A stretch of DNA of 64,000 nucleotides, from NCBI GenBank assembly GCA_029215795.1, contig JARDYH010000002.1, positions 10,409,001-10,473,000 of the forward strand. The letters run 5' to 3'. The number at the start of each line of letters is the position of its first letter. Position 1 is the first letter of the stretch. Shown piece by piece: positions 1 to 10,879 of the stretch. Origin of the DNA: Anniella stebbinsi (lineage: Eukaryota; Chordata; Lepidosauria; Squamata; Anniellidae). The notes under the pieces are model-generated. The model ran no database searches. It saw nothing but the letters and a program-made list of their open reading frames with translations, and was not told the origin of the DNA. The position numbers and the translations under genes are program-made.

Positions 1-421
1 GGTGATGACAGCAGCCTGGATGAGAATGAAAAAGATATATATTTGATTGATAATTAGTCATTGATCCTTGAAAGATCCTCATTTCTCTCTCTTTTGATGA
101 CCTCCCTTTGCAGTCCTGGAGGTAAAAACCTTTAGGTGTTAGTCACGAAGGATGACCTTGGAAAGACAGTTGGAGGGGCGTGTACATCATGATGGGGCGG
201 GGGGGGGGGGTTGAGAGGGAATGAAGAGTAAGGTCCAAATGGTTTTCTAAGATGCCCAAGTATTTCCCTGCCCTTGTCATATCTGATTGAGTTACAGATC
301 CTTGCAAGCCTTTGATAGGATAGGAAGCAATTAATGGTAGTTTTTCAACTAGATACCTACACAGTCTTCTCTGTCCCTCTGATAATCAGTGAACCATCCT
401 TTAGCCTTAGACAGCTGAACT
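1..421. other. Unassigned sequence at window start
   Basis: No coding signal or recognisable repeat is visible apart from a G-rich run near 190-212. The only open frame here is short and has no recognisable domain. Treated as intergenic or intronic sequence. Confidence 0.4.
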
Positions 422-470
422 TGTGTGTGTGTGTATATATATATATGCACACACACACTCACATATATAC
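422..470. repeat. Compound TG/TA/CA microsatellite
   Basis: Alternating TG, TA and CA dinucleotides run through this stretch with small interruptions. The overlapping short frames translate to repetitive residues and are artefacts. Confidence 0.9.
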
Positions 471-544
471 ATACAGATGCCAGGAAATAATTGTACAGAT
501 CTTAAACATCTGGCCAAACCCCATTTAAAGTGCAATGATCTGGT

Positions 545-612
545 GCATGTCTCCTTGGAAATAAATCCCACTGTTTTCAATGGAGCTTACTCTCGGGTAA
601 GCATGCATTGGC
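545..612. repeat. Fragment of a dispersed lizard-type repeat
   Basis: The phrase built on AATAAATCCCACTG, CAATGGAGCTTACTC and GGGTAAGCATGC recurs in altered form near 19650, 20545, 29370 and 49800. Recurrence in this window marks it as an old interspersed repeat. The family could not be named from sequence alone. Confidence 0.45.
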
Positions 613-749
613 TCGCAACCCTAGAACATTATATGCCAGACATGCAATGGTGGTGAAGGCGCATTCTTTTATAATACGTTGGACTTGCATTGCCCACATA
701 TCAAAAGGGAATTAAGATATCCTAGAAGGGGTAGGAAAAAGGAGATGTG

Positions 750-750
750 A

Positions 751-785
<35 letters not shown>
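750..785. repeat. (TC)n microsatellite
   Basis: A near-perfect TC run of about 36 bases. The minus-strand frame across it gives an Arg-Glu repeat and is not a gene. Confidence 0.92.
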
Positions 786-944
786 GGGAAGATAGAGGGT
801 TGGAGCATTTAACTTGCCCTTGTCTTTTATTTTCCTTTCATTTGTGTAGGACAAGCCAACCAAACAACGCTAGCATGTGTTAAAATGTTCAGGGTTGGAC
901 CAACAATCTGGGGGAGTGGGGGAAGAGAAAGAGGGATTGTATAA

Positions 945-1010
945 TTGATTATACACCATTCTGAAATCCTGAAAGGTGGTATATAAATGTTTAAAATAAA
1001 TGATCAAAGA
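945..1010 (+). mobile_element. Short LINE 3' end remnant
   Basis: The order 'cctgaaaggtggtatataaa' followed by an A/T-rich tail resembles the 3' ends of CR1/L2-group LINEs seen elsewhere here, which end in GGCGGTATA...AATAAATA. Only the tail is visible, so the family is uncertain. Confidence 0.4.
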
Positions 1011-2203
1011 AGCAATGCAAAACCAAATGGATAAAATAAGGATCTCCAAACTCAGGAAGCCTTCTGCGTCAGGGGCACACATGCCAAACATTCACCCCCC
1101 CCCCGCACCTGAAAAAACCTTTCCTCCTATCTCTCGCCTTCCTGCTTCATACACCTTTTCCATGTCTCCTTAGTCAATTGTTTGGCCATTGCATCTCCTC
1201 CTTGTTTGACACACTGCTGTTCCTTCTTCCCTCTTTTGAATGTAGTGTATGCTCTCCAGGCCTTTGTTCTTTGCGCTGCCCTACGCCGCCAACATCCGGC
1301 AGCTTAGCCGTTTGCTGTGTGACACACGCTTATGTTATTATTATCACACATGTTAAAACAAAACAAAACAAAAAAAGAGCCAGGCTGTGCTAGCTTGCAT
1401 GAAAGGGAAAAAACACACAACGGTGCATGCCATTTGGCGGGGTGGGGATGGGGTGGGGGGGGGGAGGTGAGGTGAGGTGAGGTGGGGGGGAGGTGAGGTG
1501 TAGGCCAACCATCTTTTGATGCTGTGACTTTTTAAATTCCCTTTCCCTCTCCTCCCCCTCTCACCTCTGTTGTTCTCTGCTCCCCCTCTCCCACGGCAAC
1601 AATTTTCCTTCGGGGAATGACAAACCATAACGCAAGCCACCCACCCTAGGGAGATTTGATTCCTGGCTCTGGCCAAAAGGAAATATATAACACTACAACA
1701 GCTGTTCTCCCCCTTACACACACTATTCCTCCTCCCTCCCCCCCCCAACAAGCTTTTGTTCAGATAGCAGCGGCTTCACTGCATCAACAGACAACAATCT
1801 CCCGGAGATTAATGCCCACGCAGATCAAAACCGTTCATTTGCTGAGGCATGGAGATAGTCTTTAGTGCTCTAATAAGACCAGGTAGCTGTTGGGTTAATA
1901 GGAACTCATGCTAAGTCGTTTGTCATCTGAGTACCACGGTTGACCTATCTTGCCAGAAGCACATTCTCCTGAGAGCACAGGTGTGTCGCAGCCACATCTC
2001 CCAGGGCCTCCGTAGGTCATCTGTCATTGAATGCCTCCACAGCTGACTTACCTGGGAGTTTTGGAATATTCCAGTCTGGCAAAACCATCTACATATCTGG
2101 GGAGGGGAACCCCCTTTTGTTACATTGTCACAGAGCATTGCTGTCTGGACATGGCCAAAGTTCTGTTCCTGCTGTGGGTGTGAATGCTCACATATTACTT
2201 TCT
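1011..2203. other. Unassigned sequence with G-rich simple repeat
   Basis: No gene was recognised. At 1437-1500 there is a purine-rich tract with repeated GAGGT pentamers that could form unusual DNA structure. The minus-strand frame across it is low-complexity Pro/Ser and is not credible as protein. Confidence 0.4.
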
Positions 2204-2229
2204 GGTGTGTGTGTGTGTGTGTGTGTGTA
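2204..2229. repeat. (TG)n microsatellite
   Basis: An uninterrupted TG run of about 26 bases. Confidence 0.9.
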
Positions 2230-2584
2230 GTGTATATCTACATGGCCTTAACATGGTCAGCCCCCCCATAAGCACACACCTGTGGGTCATCAAAGTGTGT
2301 GTTGTGGTTGGTGATATTCGTGGGGTGAAGGCAGAGCAGAGGGTATTATTTTGTCCACCTGTACGTTCACTGTGGAAGCACATAACAAGGGCCTGCTGCA
2401 GGATTTGGTATCCTGGGGTTTCATTCGGTGTGGGGTGGAATGAATACGTTGCCGCTAATTCCTCTGGGTTGAAAGTTTGAAAAGTGAGCAGTCCTGGTGA
2501 AGGCACTGAAACTAACAGGAGACTAGCCGTGCAATTAGTAATTGATGATTTCAGGCTGCAATGCTATACACCACCCGCCTTCCC

Positions 2585-2705
2585 CAACCTAGTGTCCTCT
2601 GGATGTTTTGAAATTCAGCTCCATCAGCCCCAGCCAGCATCTCCAATGGCCAGGAATGTTTGGAGTTGAAGTCCAGAACATCTGGAAGGCATCAATTAGG
2701 GGAAA
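2585..2705. mobile_element. Family F palindromic repeat, degenerate copy
   Basis: This copy starts with CCCCAACCTAGTGTCCTCTG and returns as the approximate reverse complement (CCAGAACATCTGGAAGGCAT). Better copies at 32407, 34665, 47217 and 60127 show the consensus arm CAACCTGGTGCCCTCCAGAT. The short, fully palindromic form suggests a foldback non-autonomous DNA transposon. No target duplication could be assigned. Confidence 0.6.
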
Positions 2706-3132
2706 GTGTGATACACACTATTATTATTATTATTAGCAATCACATGACCCTAGGCAGAGGTACGTTTGACAGATTCAGGGCAGATGGCACTTAGATCGTA
2801 TGCCATGCCATGTGCAAGCCACTGAAACGAGTCAGACTTGCACAAGTCCAATTCTTGGCCTTCTCCAATCCAGGCCAACTAGAAATGTGCAGGAGATAGC
2901 CCCAGTGTTTGCCCTCAAAATGTAAAAACCAAAACAATCGAATCCCAACAGGGAAGCTCTGCGATCTGTGTTGTGTCTGTTACAGCACTTTAAAGGCTTG
3001 GAGTGGTTTTTAAACAAGGAAAACTGGTTAAATTCAGTGGTCAGGCGGTGGACCTGAGAGGTGGGTCTTGAGTAAAGTTATATAAATATATAAAGTTCCT
3101 AGCCCTCAAGAGTGCAAAGATAGGGTTGAATG
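2706..3132. other. Unassigned sequence
   Basis: Contains a short ATT run near 2719-2735 and nothing else recognisable before the transposon at 3141. Confidence 0.4.
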
Positions 3133-3140
3133 CTTATGGG

Positions 3141-3460
3141 TAGGCTGACCATATGAAAAGGAGGACAGAGCTCATGTAATTTTAACAATTGTAGAGAAAA
3201 GGGAATTTCAGCCAGTGTCATTTGTATGCAATTAGTTCCTGGTGAAATTCCCTCTTCATCACAACAGTTAAAGTTGCAGGGGCCCTGCCTTCTTTTGTAT
3301 ATGGTCACTCTAGTATAGTGCCTGCACCTTTAACTGTTGTGATGAAGAGGGAATTTCACCAGGAACTAATTGCATACAAATGACTCTGGCTGAAATTCCC
3401 TTTTGTCTGCAACTGTTAAAGTTACATGAGCCCTGTCCTCCTTTTCATATGGTCAGCCTA
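3141..3460 (+). mobile_element. Family A MITE (hAT-type), intact copy with perfect 8-bp TSD
   Basis: A 320-bp non-autonomous element runs from TAGGCTGACCATATGAAAAG to its reverse complement at the right end. It lies between two copies of CTTATGGG (3133-3140 and 3461-3468). An 8-bp duplication is characteristic of hAT superfamily transposition. The body is two inverted half-units of about 160 bp, each itself roughly palindromic, meeting near CACTCTAGTATAGTG at 3304-3318. This is subfamily A1: AATTAGTTCCTGGTGAA core and CATGTAACTTTAAC arms. It carries no reading frame of its own and would need a transposase in trans. Confidence 0.9.
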
Positions 3461-3788
3461 CTTATGGGCAATATCTGATGAAATTGCTAAAGGTGAGCAT
3501 GGAGTGGGGGTGGCCAGTGGAATACTTTGTTCTTCTCCAAGACTAGCAGTAAAAAAAAAAGTATGCAAATATATGCAAATATTCTTGAGTAATATGATAC
3601 ATCCTATTTGTCTGTGGCACAAAGGCCATTACAACCGCAACAATAAAACAAGAGATCTCTGTGACAACCAAAATTCTTACAAACTCATAGGAAGAAAATG
3701 CATATAAAGGAACCAAACTGAGAGAAAAGGCTGAGATTTATACTGTTGAAAAATGATGCAAACCCTAGTAGCTAAAAATCACAGAAAT

Positions 3789-4151
3789 TTATAGTAGGTG
3801 GTCCCCTCTGCAATCTACACCTGATTTCTTTAGGAAATTTTGGTGGATTTTTTCAGCTGCTGCAGCAAACGTTGCGACCTTGATTGTAATTGCTTTGCTA
3901 TGATCTGCTAACAGATCGCAGATAATATCATCAGTGGGCCAACAACCCGCTCTTGTTCTTAGAAGACCTCCCAGGAAACGACCCCTAATATCTTTATACA
4001 AGGAGCAGCATAACAAGTAATGTATGACATCTTCCACCTCCCTCACACCACAAATACAAGTCCGCTGGATGTAGGGAACCCCTTTATACTTCCCCTCCAG
4101 ATAGGCTGAAGGCATTGTTTGAAAACAGAGGGCAGTAAAGGCAATATTTGA
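3789..4151 (-). pseudogene. LINE ORF2, C-terminal Cys/His knuckle
   Basis: The last part of ORF2 reads CICGVREVEDVIHYLLC followed by Ser-Leu-Tyr and a basic segment, then a stop near 3789. A C-x-C...H...C arrangement at the C-terminus is characteristic of R1/I/Vingi-type and L1-type ORF2 proteins and is absent from CR1. It is rejoined to the upstream protein if the L2 insertion at 4152-4636 is removed. Confidence 0.7.
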
Positions 4152-4587
4152 TGAAATTGCTGCCAATCAGTTTCCGGGCGAAGTATAAAGTGTTGGTTAT
4201 TACCTTTAAAACCCTACATGGTTTGGGTCCAGGGTACCTACGGGATCGCCTTCTCCCGTACAATCCGCCCCACACACTTAGGTCCTCTGGGAAGAACTTA
4301 CTCAAGCCAGCCAGAACTAGGCTGGTGAGCGTTACCCAGAGGACCTTCTCTTCCATCGCTCCCAGACTATGGAATGGTCTGTCGGAGGAGGTTAGACAAA
4401 TTGACAGTCTTCATGAATTTAAGAGAGTCATGAAGACTGTCCTCTTCCGACAGGCCTATCCAGATGAATTTTAAGATGTTTTTAATGTTGTATTTTTCTC
4501 TTGCTTTCAAGATTTTAACTGTTGTGATTTTTGTGTTTTATATTGTTGCTGTTCCCCGCCTCGATCCGAAGAGAGAGGCAGGCTATA

Positions 4588-4623
<36 letters not shown>

Positions 4624-4636
4624 TATTATTATTATT
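4152..4636 (+). mobile_element. L2-clade LINE fragment with (AAT)n tail, inside the larger LINE
   Basis: The plus-strand frame gives LLPISFRAKYKVL, TFKTLHGLGPGYL and RTFSSIAPRLWNGL, the conserved C-terminal end of L2-clade reverse transcriptases. It continues through a short 3' region with CCGCCTCGATCCGAAGAGAG and ends in an AAT/ATT microsatellite tail. It is 5'-truncated at a point aligning with LHLLPICFRAQFKV of the copy at 39100. It interrupts a continuous minus-strand LINE protein, so it inserted later. Confidence 0.85.
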
Positions 4637-5279
4637 TCTGAGAGGGAAAGTCAGGTCTTGTAAATATTGTGGTAAGTACTGTTCTCTCTTAATATGGCTA
4701 AACCATGGGGAGAAGGCTTGCTGCTGCCTAGCAAGTGCATTTTCATAGAATTCTGCCTCAAAAATTCAAATTCTTATAAAAATCTTACCCAGAAGAATAT
4801 GAGCATCCTCTAAACAAGAATGTGTCAGTGCCAACCAATTGCAAGCCCATCCACCTTTTGCAAGCTGTACGGTGAAACATTGCTTCGCCAGATTGCTTTC
4901 TTCAAAATGCATCAATCTTTTCCCATAAAGTATGATTGCCTTGTGAATTCTTGCCTTAATGGAAGGCAAGTCAATTTCCAATCTTAATAAAGGGGAGGGT
5001 ACCCCAGGGGGGAGTGCCAGCAGTTCTTTCAAAAACGTATTCTGTATGATCTCAGCAGTTGAGGCAAAGCCCTGGCCTCATAACTCCACTCCATATAGGA
5101 GTTGGGGGAGTACCTTAGCTGTATATAACTTCAGAACAGGGACTACTAGGGAGCCACCTTTATGTCTCCCATAAGAGATAATTACTTTTGCTGTTCTTCA
5201 GGCTGAAAGTTTTGCTGCCTCTAGGTGAGATTTCCAACTGCCATTATAAGCAAAGTGTATCCCGAAGTATTTAAAGCTA
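4637..5279 (-). pseudogene. LINE ORF2, thumb/connection region
   Basis: Several short frames continue the protein downstream of the RT domain, including one at 4766-5032 with a helix-rich stretch (SPLLRLEIDLPSIKARIHKA). The frame then runs through an LPQYLQDLTFPLR stretch up to the L2 insertion boundary at 4636. No separate RNase H motif was recognised. It is assigned by continuity between the RT part and the knuckle. Confidence 0.55.
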
Positions 5280-6350
5280 GCACATTGTTCAATCAGATGT
5301 CCATCTAAGCGCCATTTATGCTAGAAAAAACCACCACCTTAATTTTGGAATAGTTTATCACCAGTTTCTCCTGGCTACAAGTCTTGCCTAGTCTACTTAG
5401 GAGTCTCCTCAGGCCCACCTGAGTAGTAGATATGAGGGCCAGATCGGCAGCATATAACAGCATCTGAATCTTTCTGGTTCCGATGGAAGGGGGGAACAGT
5501 CCAGGGCACTTAGATCAGAAACTAAATTGTTCACATAGAAATTGAACAGGAAAGGTGCCAGTAAACAACCCTGCCTAACATCTCTTCTGGTGTTGACTTT
5601 ATCAGAGAGAGAGACAGACAGGCCTATCCACACTCGTAGGTCAGTATGTGAGTAAAGTTTCTGAATCAAAAACAGTAAGTGCTTGTCTATGTTTGTACGT
5701 GAGAGTTTATCCCAAAGGTGATCTCTGTCAATTAAGTCAAAAGCAGAGGTAAAGTTCACGAAGGCCACATACAAGCTTCCTTTTCGTTGGCTCAAACTTT
5801 TGTGGATCAGGTGGCTGAGCACAAAGCATTGGTCAATTGTGCTCCTCCCTTGGCAGAACCCTGCTTGCTCCTTAGCCAGAATGTCATTTTCCTCTGGCCA
5901 AGATTGAAGCTTGTTCAGTAGGAACCTACCATATACTTTTGACACCATATCTAAAAGGCTTATTGGCCTATAATTTTTAGGGTCAGTTCTCTCACCCTTT
6001 TTGTACAGGGGAACTAAAATACTAGACTGCCACCCATCCGGGATAATTCCTGTCCAATTAATGTGCGAAAACAATTTAGCCAAAATTGGAGCCCACCAAG
6101 TAAAGTTAAATTTTAATAGTTCAGGGGGGAGCATATCTTCCCCTGGAGCTTTACCTGTTAGTAGGTTCTTTAATAGACAACTGATCTCCTGAGTTGTCAC
6201 TGCTGGCCAGACCGGGAGGTCTATGCTCGATGAACCTTCCTCAGCTGGCTCAGGACCATGAAAAATACCCTCAAAATGCTGTTGCCATGTAACTACAGGG
6301 ATTTGAGCTTCCAAATGCAACTTAGAGGCATGTAAACCAGAGTGGACCAT
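5280..6350 (-). pseudogene. LINE ORF2, reverse transcriptase domain with defective active site
   Basis: Reverse transcriptase motifs appear in order: GKAPGEDMLPPELLK, PLYKKGERTDPKNYRPISL, EQAGFCQGRSTIDQ, FVNFTSAFDLIDRD and RRDVRQGCLLAPFLFNFYVN. Just after these the frame shifts near 5480-5500, at a C-rich run. In the new frame the catalytic box reads LLYAADLALIS (plus-strand 5432-5464) in place of the usual Y-A-D-D, so the first catalytic Asp is Ala. With the endonuclease change, this copy could not have produced active enzyme in its present form. Confidence 0.85.
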
Positions 6351-6353
6351 ATT

Positions 6354-6600
6354 CTAAAATTTTGCATCGTCCTTCTGTCTCACTGCCAGGTCCAACTCAT
6401 TCCACTTTTGTCTGATAAACGCTGCCTTCTTTTTCTTCAATAAGGCCTTATATGATGCTCTTTTCCTAATCAGGGTTTTTAGTAAAGTATTTGATCTGGT
6501 CTTTCTGGCATTTCTACTAAGCCTTACTAGTTCTTTTTTCATATTCCTACATTCTTTGTCAAACCAACTCACATTTTGAGATTTGGAAGCACCAAAAGTG
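6354..6600 (-). pseudogene. LINE ORF2, linker between endonuclease and RT
   Basis: The segment contains SWFDKECRNMKKEL followed by a very Lys/Arg-rich helical stretch. This W-D-x-E-C pattern is typical of the region between endonuclease and reverse transcriptase in many LINE ORF2 proteins. It is in the same frame as the RT part at 5409-6350 and is separated from it by one stop codon (TAG) at about 6354. Confidence 0.7.
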
Positions 6601-7566
6601 CCAGACTGAACTTAATGAGGTTTCAGGTAATCTACAATTTGTTGATACCCCTCCATCACTTCCAAGTTTCCTTCCATAATTTTGTTTCTTGAGTCCCAGC
6701 AAAGTAGGGCCATGAAACAAATTCGCAATCTTGGTACTCAGGGATTCAGACCATTTGATTTGTCTGTTGCCAGAAGAGACCAACCCCATAGGGTAAGTCC
6801 TTTTATCCTGAATTGTCTTAACAGCCAGTTGTATAACTAGTTTAATGGGATAGTGGTCACTCTCTGGCCGGTCTTCCACTGAGAATCTTTTGATGTTAGG
6901 GAGTAGAATAGGGGAGATTAAAAAGTAATCTACTACACTACCCCCCCCCCCCCTTAATGAAAGGTAAGTATAGTGTCTGGTAGACACATCCACTGAGCTA
7001 CCATTCAAGATTAACAAGAGATATTTGTATGCTAGCACCATGAGATTCTTGCCATTCTTGTTTATTTCCTTATCTTGGGAATGCCTATCCAAAAGGAAAG
7101 AATAATCCAAGGGAACACCTAACTGTTTTAGCAACTCTGCATTTGTTTGTCCCAAACGGGCATTCAAGTCACCTCCCGTGATAATATGAGCATTTCCTGA
7201 ATGCAAACCAGTCTCTCCTAGAACAGTTTCCAAGGATGACCATACAAATGAAGGGGACATTGCAGAGTTTTCAGGGGGGACACAGATGTTTATACAAAAT
7301 AGGGAGATGCCATTTTTAAAAGTTAGCTGCCCACCATTTGGCAGATGTCTCCAATTCTACAGGGACAAGGATTGCCAAACCACCACTGCAGCGCCCCATT
7401 TTATGGTGCTTCACTGCAGCAACAAAGCTCTATAACCCTGAAGATGCAAGCTGGAGCTATCTTCCACCAAAGTCCCTTGGAGAAAAACTATAGAGAATTG
7501 TTGTAAGAAGTCCACAAACTCCTCATCTACTAATTTACCTGCCCATCCAGAAACATTCCAAGACAT
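6559..7566 (-). pseudogene. LINE ORF2, EEP (APE-like) endonuclease domain, disrupted
   Basis: The domain begins near 7566 with MSWNVSGWAGKL, the usual N-terminal strand of LINE endonucleases. It continues in another frame from 7260 with GGDLNARLG (metal/catalytic loop), SVVDYFLIS and SDHYPI (the Ser-Asp-His motif). These motifs identify an apurinic-type endonuclease that nicks target DNA for reverse transcription. In the expected LQET motif the sequence reads LQGT: the codon at 7474-7476 on the plus strand gives Gly instead of the metal-binding Glu. A stop follows near 7410, and a frameshift near 6600 separates this domain from the linker. Confidence 0.8.
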
Positions 7567-8058
7567 TATGTTCAACACAAGGGGTATTGCTTCCTTTGTT
7601 TCTTTTCTTAGTCAACAATTTTGAGGGTCAGGAGGAGGCCAGTCGGTTTCCATCATGTGACTAAATGGAACAGAGTGTAATTGAGAGTTAGCTCCACTAA
7701 AGACTAAGCCCTCCACTAGAGCGGGCTTAGTCTCCTCTTTTCTTAGGAGAAAGAACAATGTTTCTTGTAATTGGCCTAACTCTTTTATGTTTTTTTCTTG
7801 GGCCTGGCTACTCTTCTGTTGTTTGCTATCTTCATCAAGCCCTATCTGTGCAGTACTAGAACCTGGCTTTGGCCTGGGAATCTCGGCTTGCTCTTTCCCC
7901 TTGCAGTTTTGTGAGTCACTTCCATTCTTTATTTTATAACTTGGTGCCTGGGGAATGTTTAAACACCCAATTTCTCCTGCCCTCCTAAGTTGATTTGATT
8001 GAAGTGCTTTCCAGAAGCTAATTTGGTGTCCCCTCCCCCAAGTAAAACTTGGGTTTTT

Positions 8059-8481
8059 TTACGAGATCGTCCAAGCAAGGGAGATTTGACAGTTTGCCTG
8101 AAATATCTGGTAATCCAGATATCTTCTTTCCAAAATTATTCTGCCTTTTAATAAATAATTGACAGATGGTGTGTCTGCAAATAAAACTAAAACTCTCATG
8201 CTTGAGAAGGTAGAGGAGAGATACTCAATCTCCATTATGTCTGATGGACTAAGCTGGTTAAAGCCAAGCTGTCGCAGTATGCATAGAAAATATTCAATTT
8301 TGTTTGCATAGGGAGAGTAGGCCACAAGCCTGGGGAAATTTGAGAAGACTAGATGTCTTCTCATCAGGATTAGAGAGGACTGGTTGGTTACTTGAGGTGG
8401 TAATTTCTTACTGACAGGCGTATGCTTATCTGTAGTACCTATTTCTATAGGGTCTGTCTGAGTTCCGCTATCTTGGATCAT
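8059..8481 (-). pseudogene. LINE ORF1, RRM-like part
   Basis: About 140 codons contain the core RRHLVFSNFPRL, a helical segment (YANKIEYFLCILRQLGF) and then strand-like MRVLVLFAD and IILERRYL. This strand-helix-strand order resembles the RNA-recognition fold of L1/Tx1-type and other LINE ORF1 proteins. It belongs with the coiled-coil part at 8696-9121, displaced by two frameshifts. No zinc knuckle was identified in the decayed stretch at 7600-8050, which otherwise links ORF1 to ORF2. Confidence 0.6.
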
Positions 8482-8695
8482 TTTAGCCTGTGCACCGGCA
8501 CCATTGACTTGCTTTTCTTTTCCTTCAATATCCTTACTCTGCCTAATCGTCTTTCCTCTCTTATTTATCTCCTGTTTCCAGTATTTTGAAAAGGGACTTA
8601 TAGTTCAATCCTTTGACTTTCTTCTTTATAATTGCTGTTCTCTCTTGCAAGTTCCCAGCTTCAGTCACTGGGATTTTATTAGTTCCTTTTTTTTT

Positions 8696-9121
8696 TTACC
8701 CCACCTTTTTCATCCTTTTTAATGGTTTCTTACCTATGCCTTGCCTCTTATTTTTATTCTTTGTGCAATTCCTATTTTGGTCAGTAGCATCACTCTTAAC
8801 TGCCTTGGGGTCCAGCAAACCTGTCTCCTTAACTAAGGAACTCAAATAGGGTAACAATAAGGCAATCTCATTTAAACATGTAGGAGATTCATGCGTAGAA
8901 AGCTCCAAGGTGGAATTTGTCTCTTCCTTCTCGGATGACATTAATTCCTTGTTAACAATTAAGGTTTCATAATTAATCAATTCCGCCAGCACCTCATATT
9001 GTGCTTTAAGACCTACTGTAGACTGCTTTATACTCTGGGTTTCTTGGAAGATTTTGGAAAGTGACTCAGTATACAAGAAGCAATATTTGGATAATAACTC
9101 TTCCGAGTTAATTGGTTTCAT
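8696..9121 (-). pseudogene. LINE ORF1, N-terminal coiled-coil part
   Basis: About 141 codons start at an ATG and encode an acidic, Leu/Glu-rich stretch likely to form coiled coil (roughly residues 10-100), then a basic tail ending in GKKPLKRMKK. This order is typical of LINE ORF1 proteins, which bind element RNA. The frame ends where the plus strand has a run of ten T at about 8689-8698. The adjacent frame continues with a Lys-rich stretch, so a slip in this homopolymer is the likely break. A second shift lies near 8580. The upstream 700 bp (to about 9850) have no coding signal and are probably the 5' leader. Confidence 0.65.
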
Positions 9122-9850
9122 GTGCCTGAAGTCTTCCTGTAGTATGTTGATAGTGCAGATTGCTCTTCAAAGTTAATCAGCTGCCCTTAAACAGTCTGGT
9201 TCACTTTTAAGCAGGAGTCTTCATTCTGAAGGGTTTTATGACTGTATCATGCCGTTGCTGGGAATAGCATAAACGGAATAGCATAAACAACCTCCCGTCT
9301 CAGGTCTCAGTCCTCAGCCCTCAACTCCAGGTGTAAACCATAAGCACCAAAAAATACCATCTGAAAGCAATGTGGGCCGTTCTCTCATTGAACATAAAAC
9401 ACAGAGAATTAATAAAATAAGAAATGGTTTTAGAGTTAAAATCACATGCTAAGTATAAAAACTAAACAAGGAGAAAATGACTCCTAATTAAAATTACACT
9501 TAACTAAAATTAAAACTCTATATCTAGCACCTCTAGGACGAAGGAGAAGCTAATCCCCAGATCAGTAAAACAAACTTAATAGAAACTTCTATAAAACAAA
9601 CTCTTCCTCTGTTAACTACTGGGCATGTATGTTAAGCCGAGTCTCAGATTCTAAACAAAAGTTAAATTATGACAGAAAAGAAGATTGCCAGCTACAATCA
9701 TCTAGAAATAATATAAACAGACCATAGAACTCTCTCCTCCCCAGCATTCAATCAGTATCGAGCAGTTCTCTTCAAGGTGAGCACATCATGCAACCCACTC
9801 ACCAGGATCACGACCCTGGGCCTTGATTTACGCCATTTAGATACATCGTG

Positions 9851-10571
9851 AACTTTCCTCCGTGTGGAATTCAGGTCAGCTGGTTACAGGCTTTTGGGTT
9901 GTAGTTTTTGCTTCTTGCTTTTCACTAAGGATTCACAATTCTTGTTGGAAGGTGTCATTATATGAATTATATGAATTGGAGGCCATTTTCTGAAGAATGT
10001 ACTTTTTGTACTGCCAACACAGCACTCACCATTGGCTTGTGAACAAGAACCAAGACCAGCGAAACATGCCTCCGTTGTGCCCTCACCTGAGAACCGCTGT
10101 TGTGAATGTTATGACCTTGTTTCGGACTTTGACGATCACTTTCTGTTTGTGCGGTGGTGTGAATCACGGAGCCCCATTTGCGACTTGCCAGTAACTGCTA
10201 TGATAATTGCATGAAGGACTTTCTAGGAGTGAAGGCAATTGATTCAGAGATACATTCGAAATTCCACAAATAGAGGCTTGGCAAATAATAATAATAAGAA
10301 GAAGTTAGACAGCGAAATAGATGTGCAAATATCTGGTTTTCGTATTAACGCAAAGAGCTGCTTTAGGAAGGAGGTTGATTTTCATTGGGGAAATGATGTT
10401 ATTTGTTTTTTAAAGACGACGCACCCTGCCCCACAACACAGGAGCCTCATGGCTGCTATTTGCACACTTTTAAAGTGATGGAGGTGCATTCACACATGCC
10501 CAGTTTGTCCATTAATGTGACATTTGGGAATAGAAACTGTCTTATGAACAGATATGAAGCCACAGTATACT
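9851..10571. other. Unassigned sequence between LINE and DNA transposons
   Basis: No gene or clear repeat was recognised. The reading frames here are short, overlap in several phases and lack domains. The exact 5' boundary of the LINE may lie inside this stretch. Confidence 0.35.
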
Positions 10572-10879
10572 GGCTTAGTTTGGACGACACTTTAGGCAAC
10601 GGAGGGGGGAAGAGGCAATGGACGGTACGTTATTTTCGGAGTGCCCACCACACGACATGTTGCCCTTCCCCACGTCGCCCGGCTGAAAGTCGGGGCCTCG
10701 TAATAAGCAACGGGGCTCCGAAAAACAATGGAGCAGCCCGTTGTTTTCCCCCGTTGCTTAATAACGTACGGTCAGTTGTGTGTGCGTTGCGTGTTGCCTG
10801 ACACACGACACAATAAGCAACACAACTGACGGTTGCCTCTTCTCCCCTCTGTTGTCTAAAGTGTCATCCGAACTAAGCC
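10572..10879. mobile_element. Family B MITE, short copy
   Basis: Left terminus GGCTTAGTTTGGACGACAC matches the reverse complement of the right terminus (GTGTCATCCGAACTAAGCC), and the inverted match continues into the GCAACGGAGG block. The interior includes further inverted segments with CAATAAGCAACACAACTGAC. Flanking trinucleotides are ACT and ACC, an imperfect version of the ATT pattern of the other B copies. No coding capacity. Confidence 0.75.

Larger units (their letters stand above)
3550..9850 (-). mobile_element. Long non-LTR retrotransposon (LINE), decayed, two-ORF type
   Basis: Reading the minus strand from about 9850 to about 3550 gives a probable 5' leader, an ORF1 with coiled-coil and RRM-like segments, an ORF2 with EEP-type endonuclease, linker, reverse transcriptase and a C-terminal Cys/His knuckle, and a short 3' region. 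Stops and frameshifts break every domain. An L2 fragment on the opposite strand is inserted at 4152-4636. The RT and knuckle differ clearly from the CR1 and L2 pieces elsewhere in the window. A clade of the I/R1/Vingi type is possible, and Vingi is reported from lizards, but a Tx1-like element cannot be excluded without alignment. Outer limits are approximate because no target duplication was found. Confidence 0.85.

Noticed and set aside
3141..3460. Tc1/mariner element with TA duplication
   Set aside because: TA is at both ends, but the perfect 8-bp flanking duplication outside TA in three copies fits hAT, with TA as part of the element.
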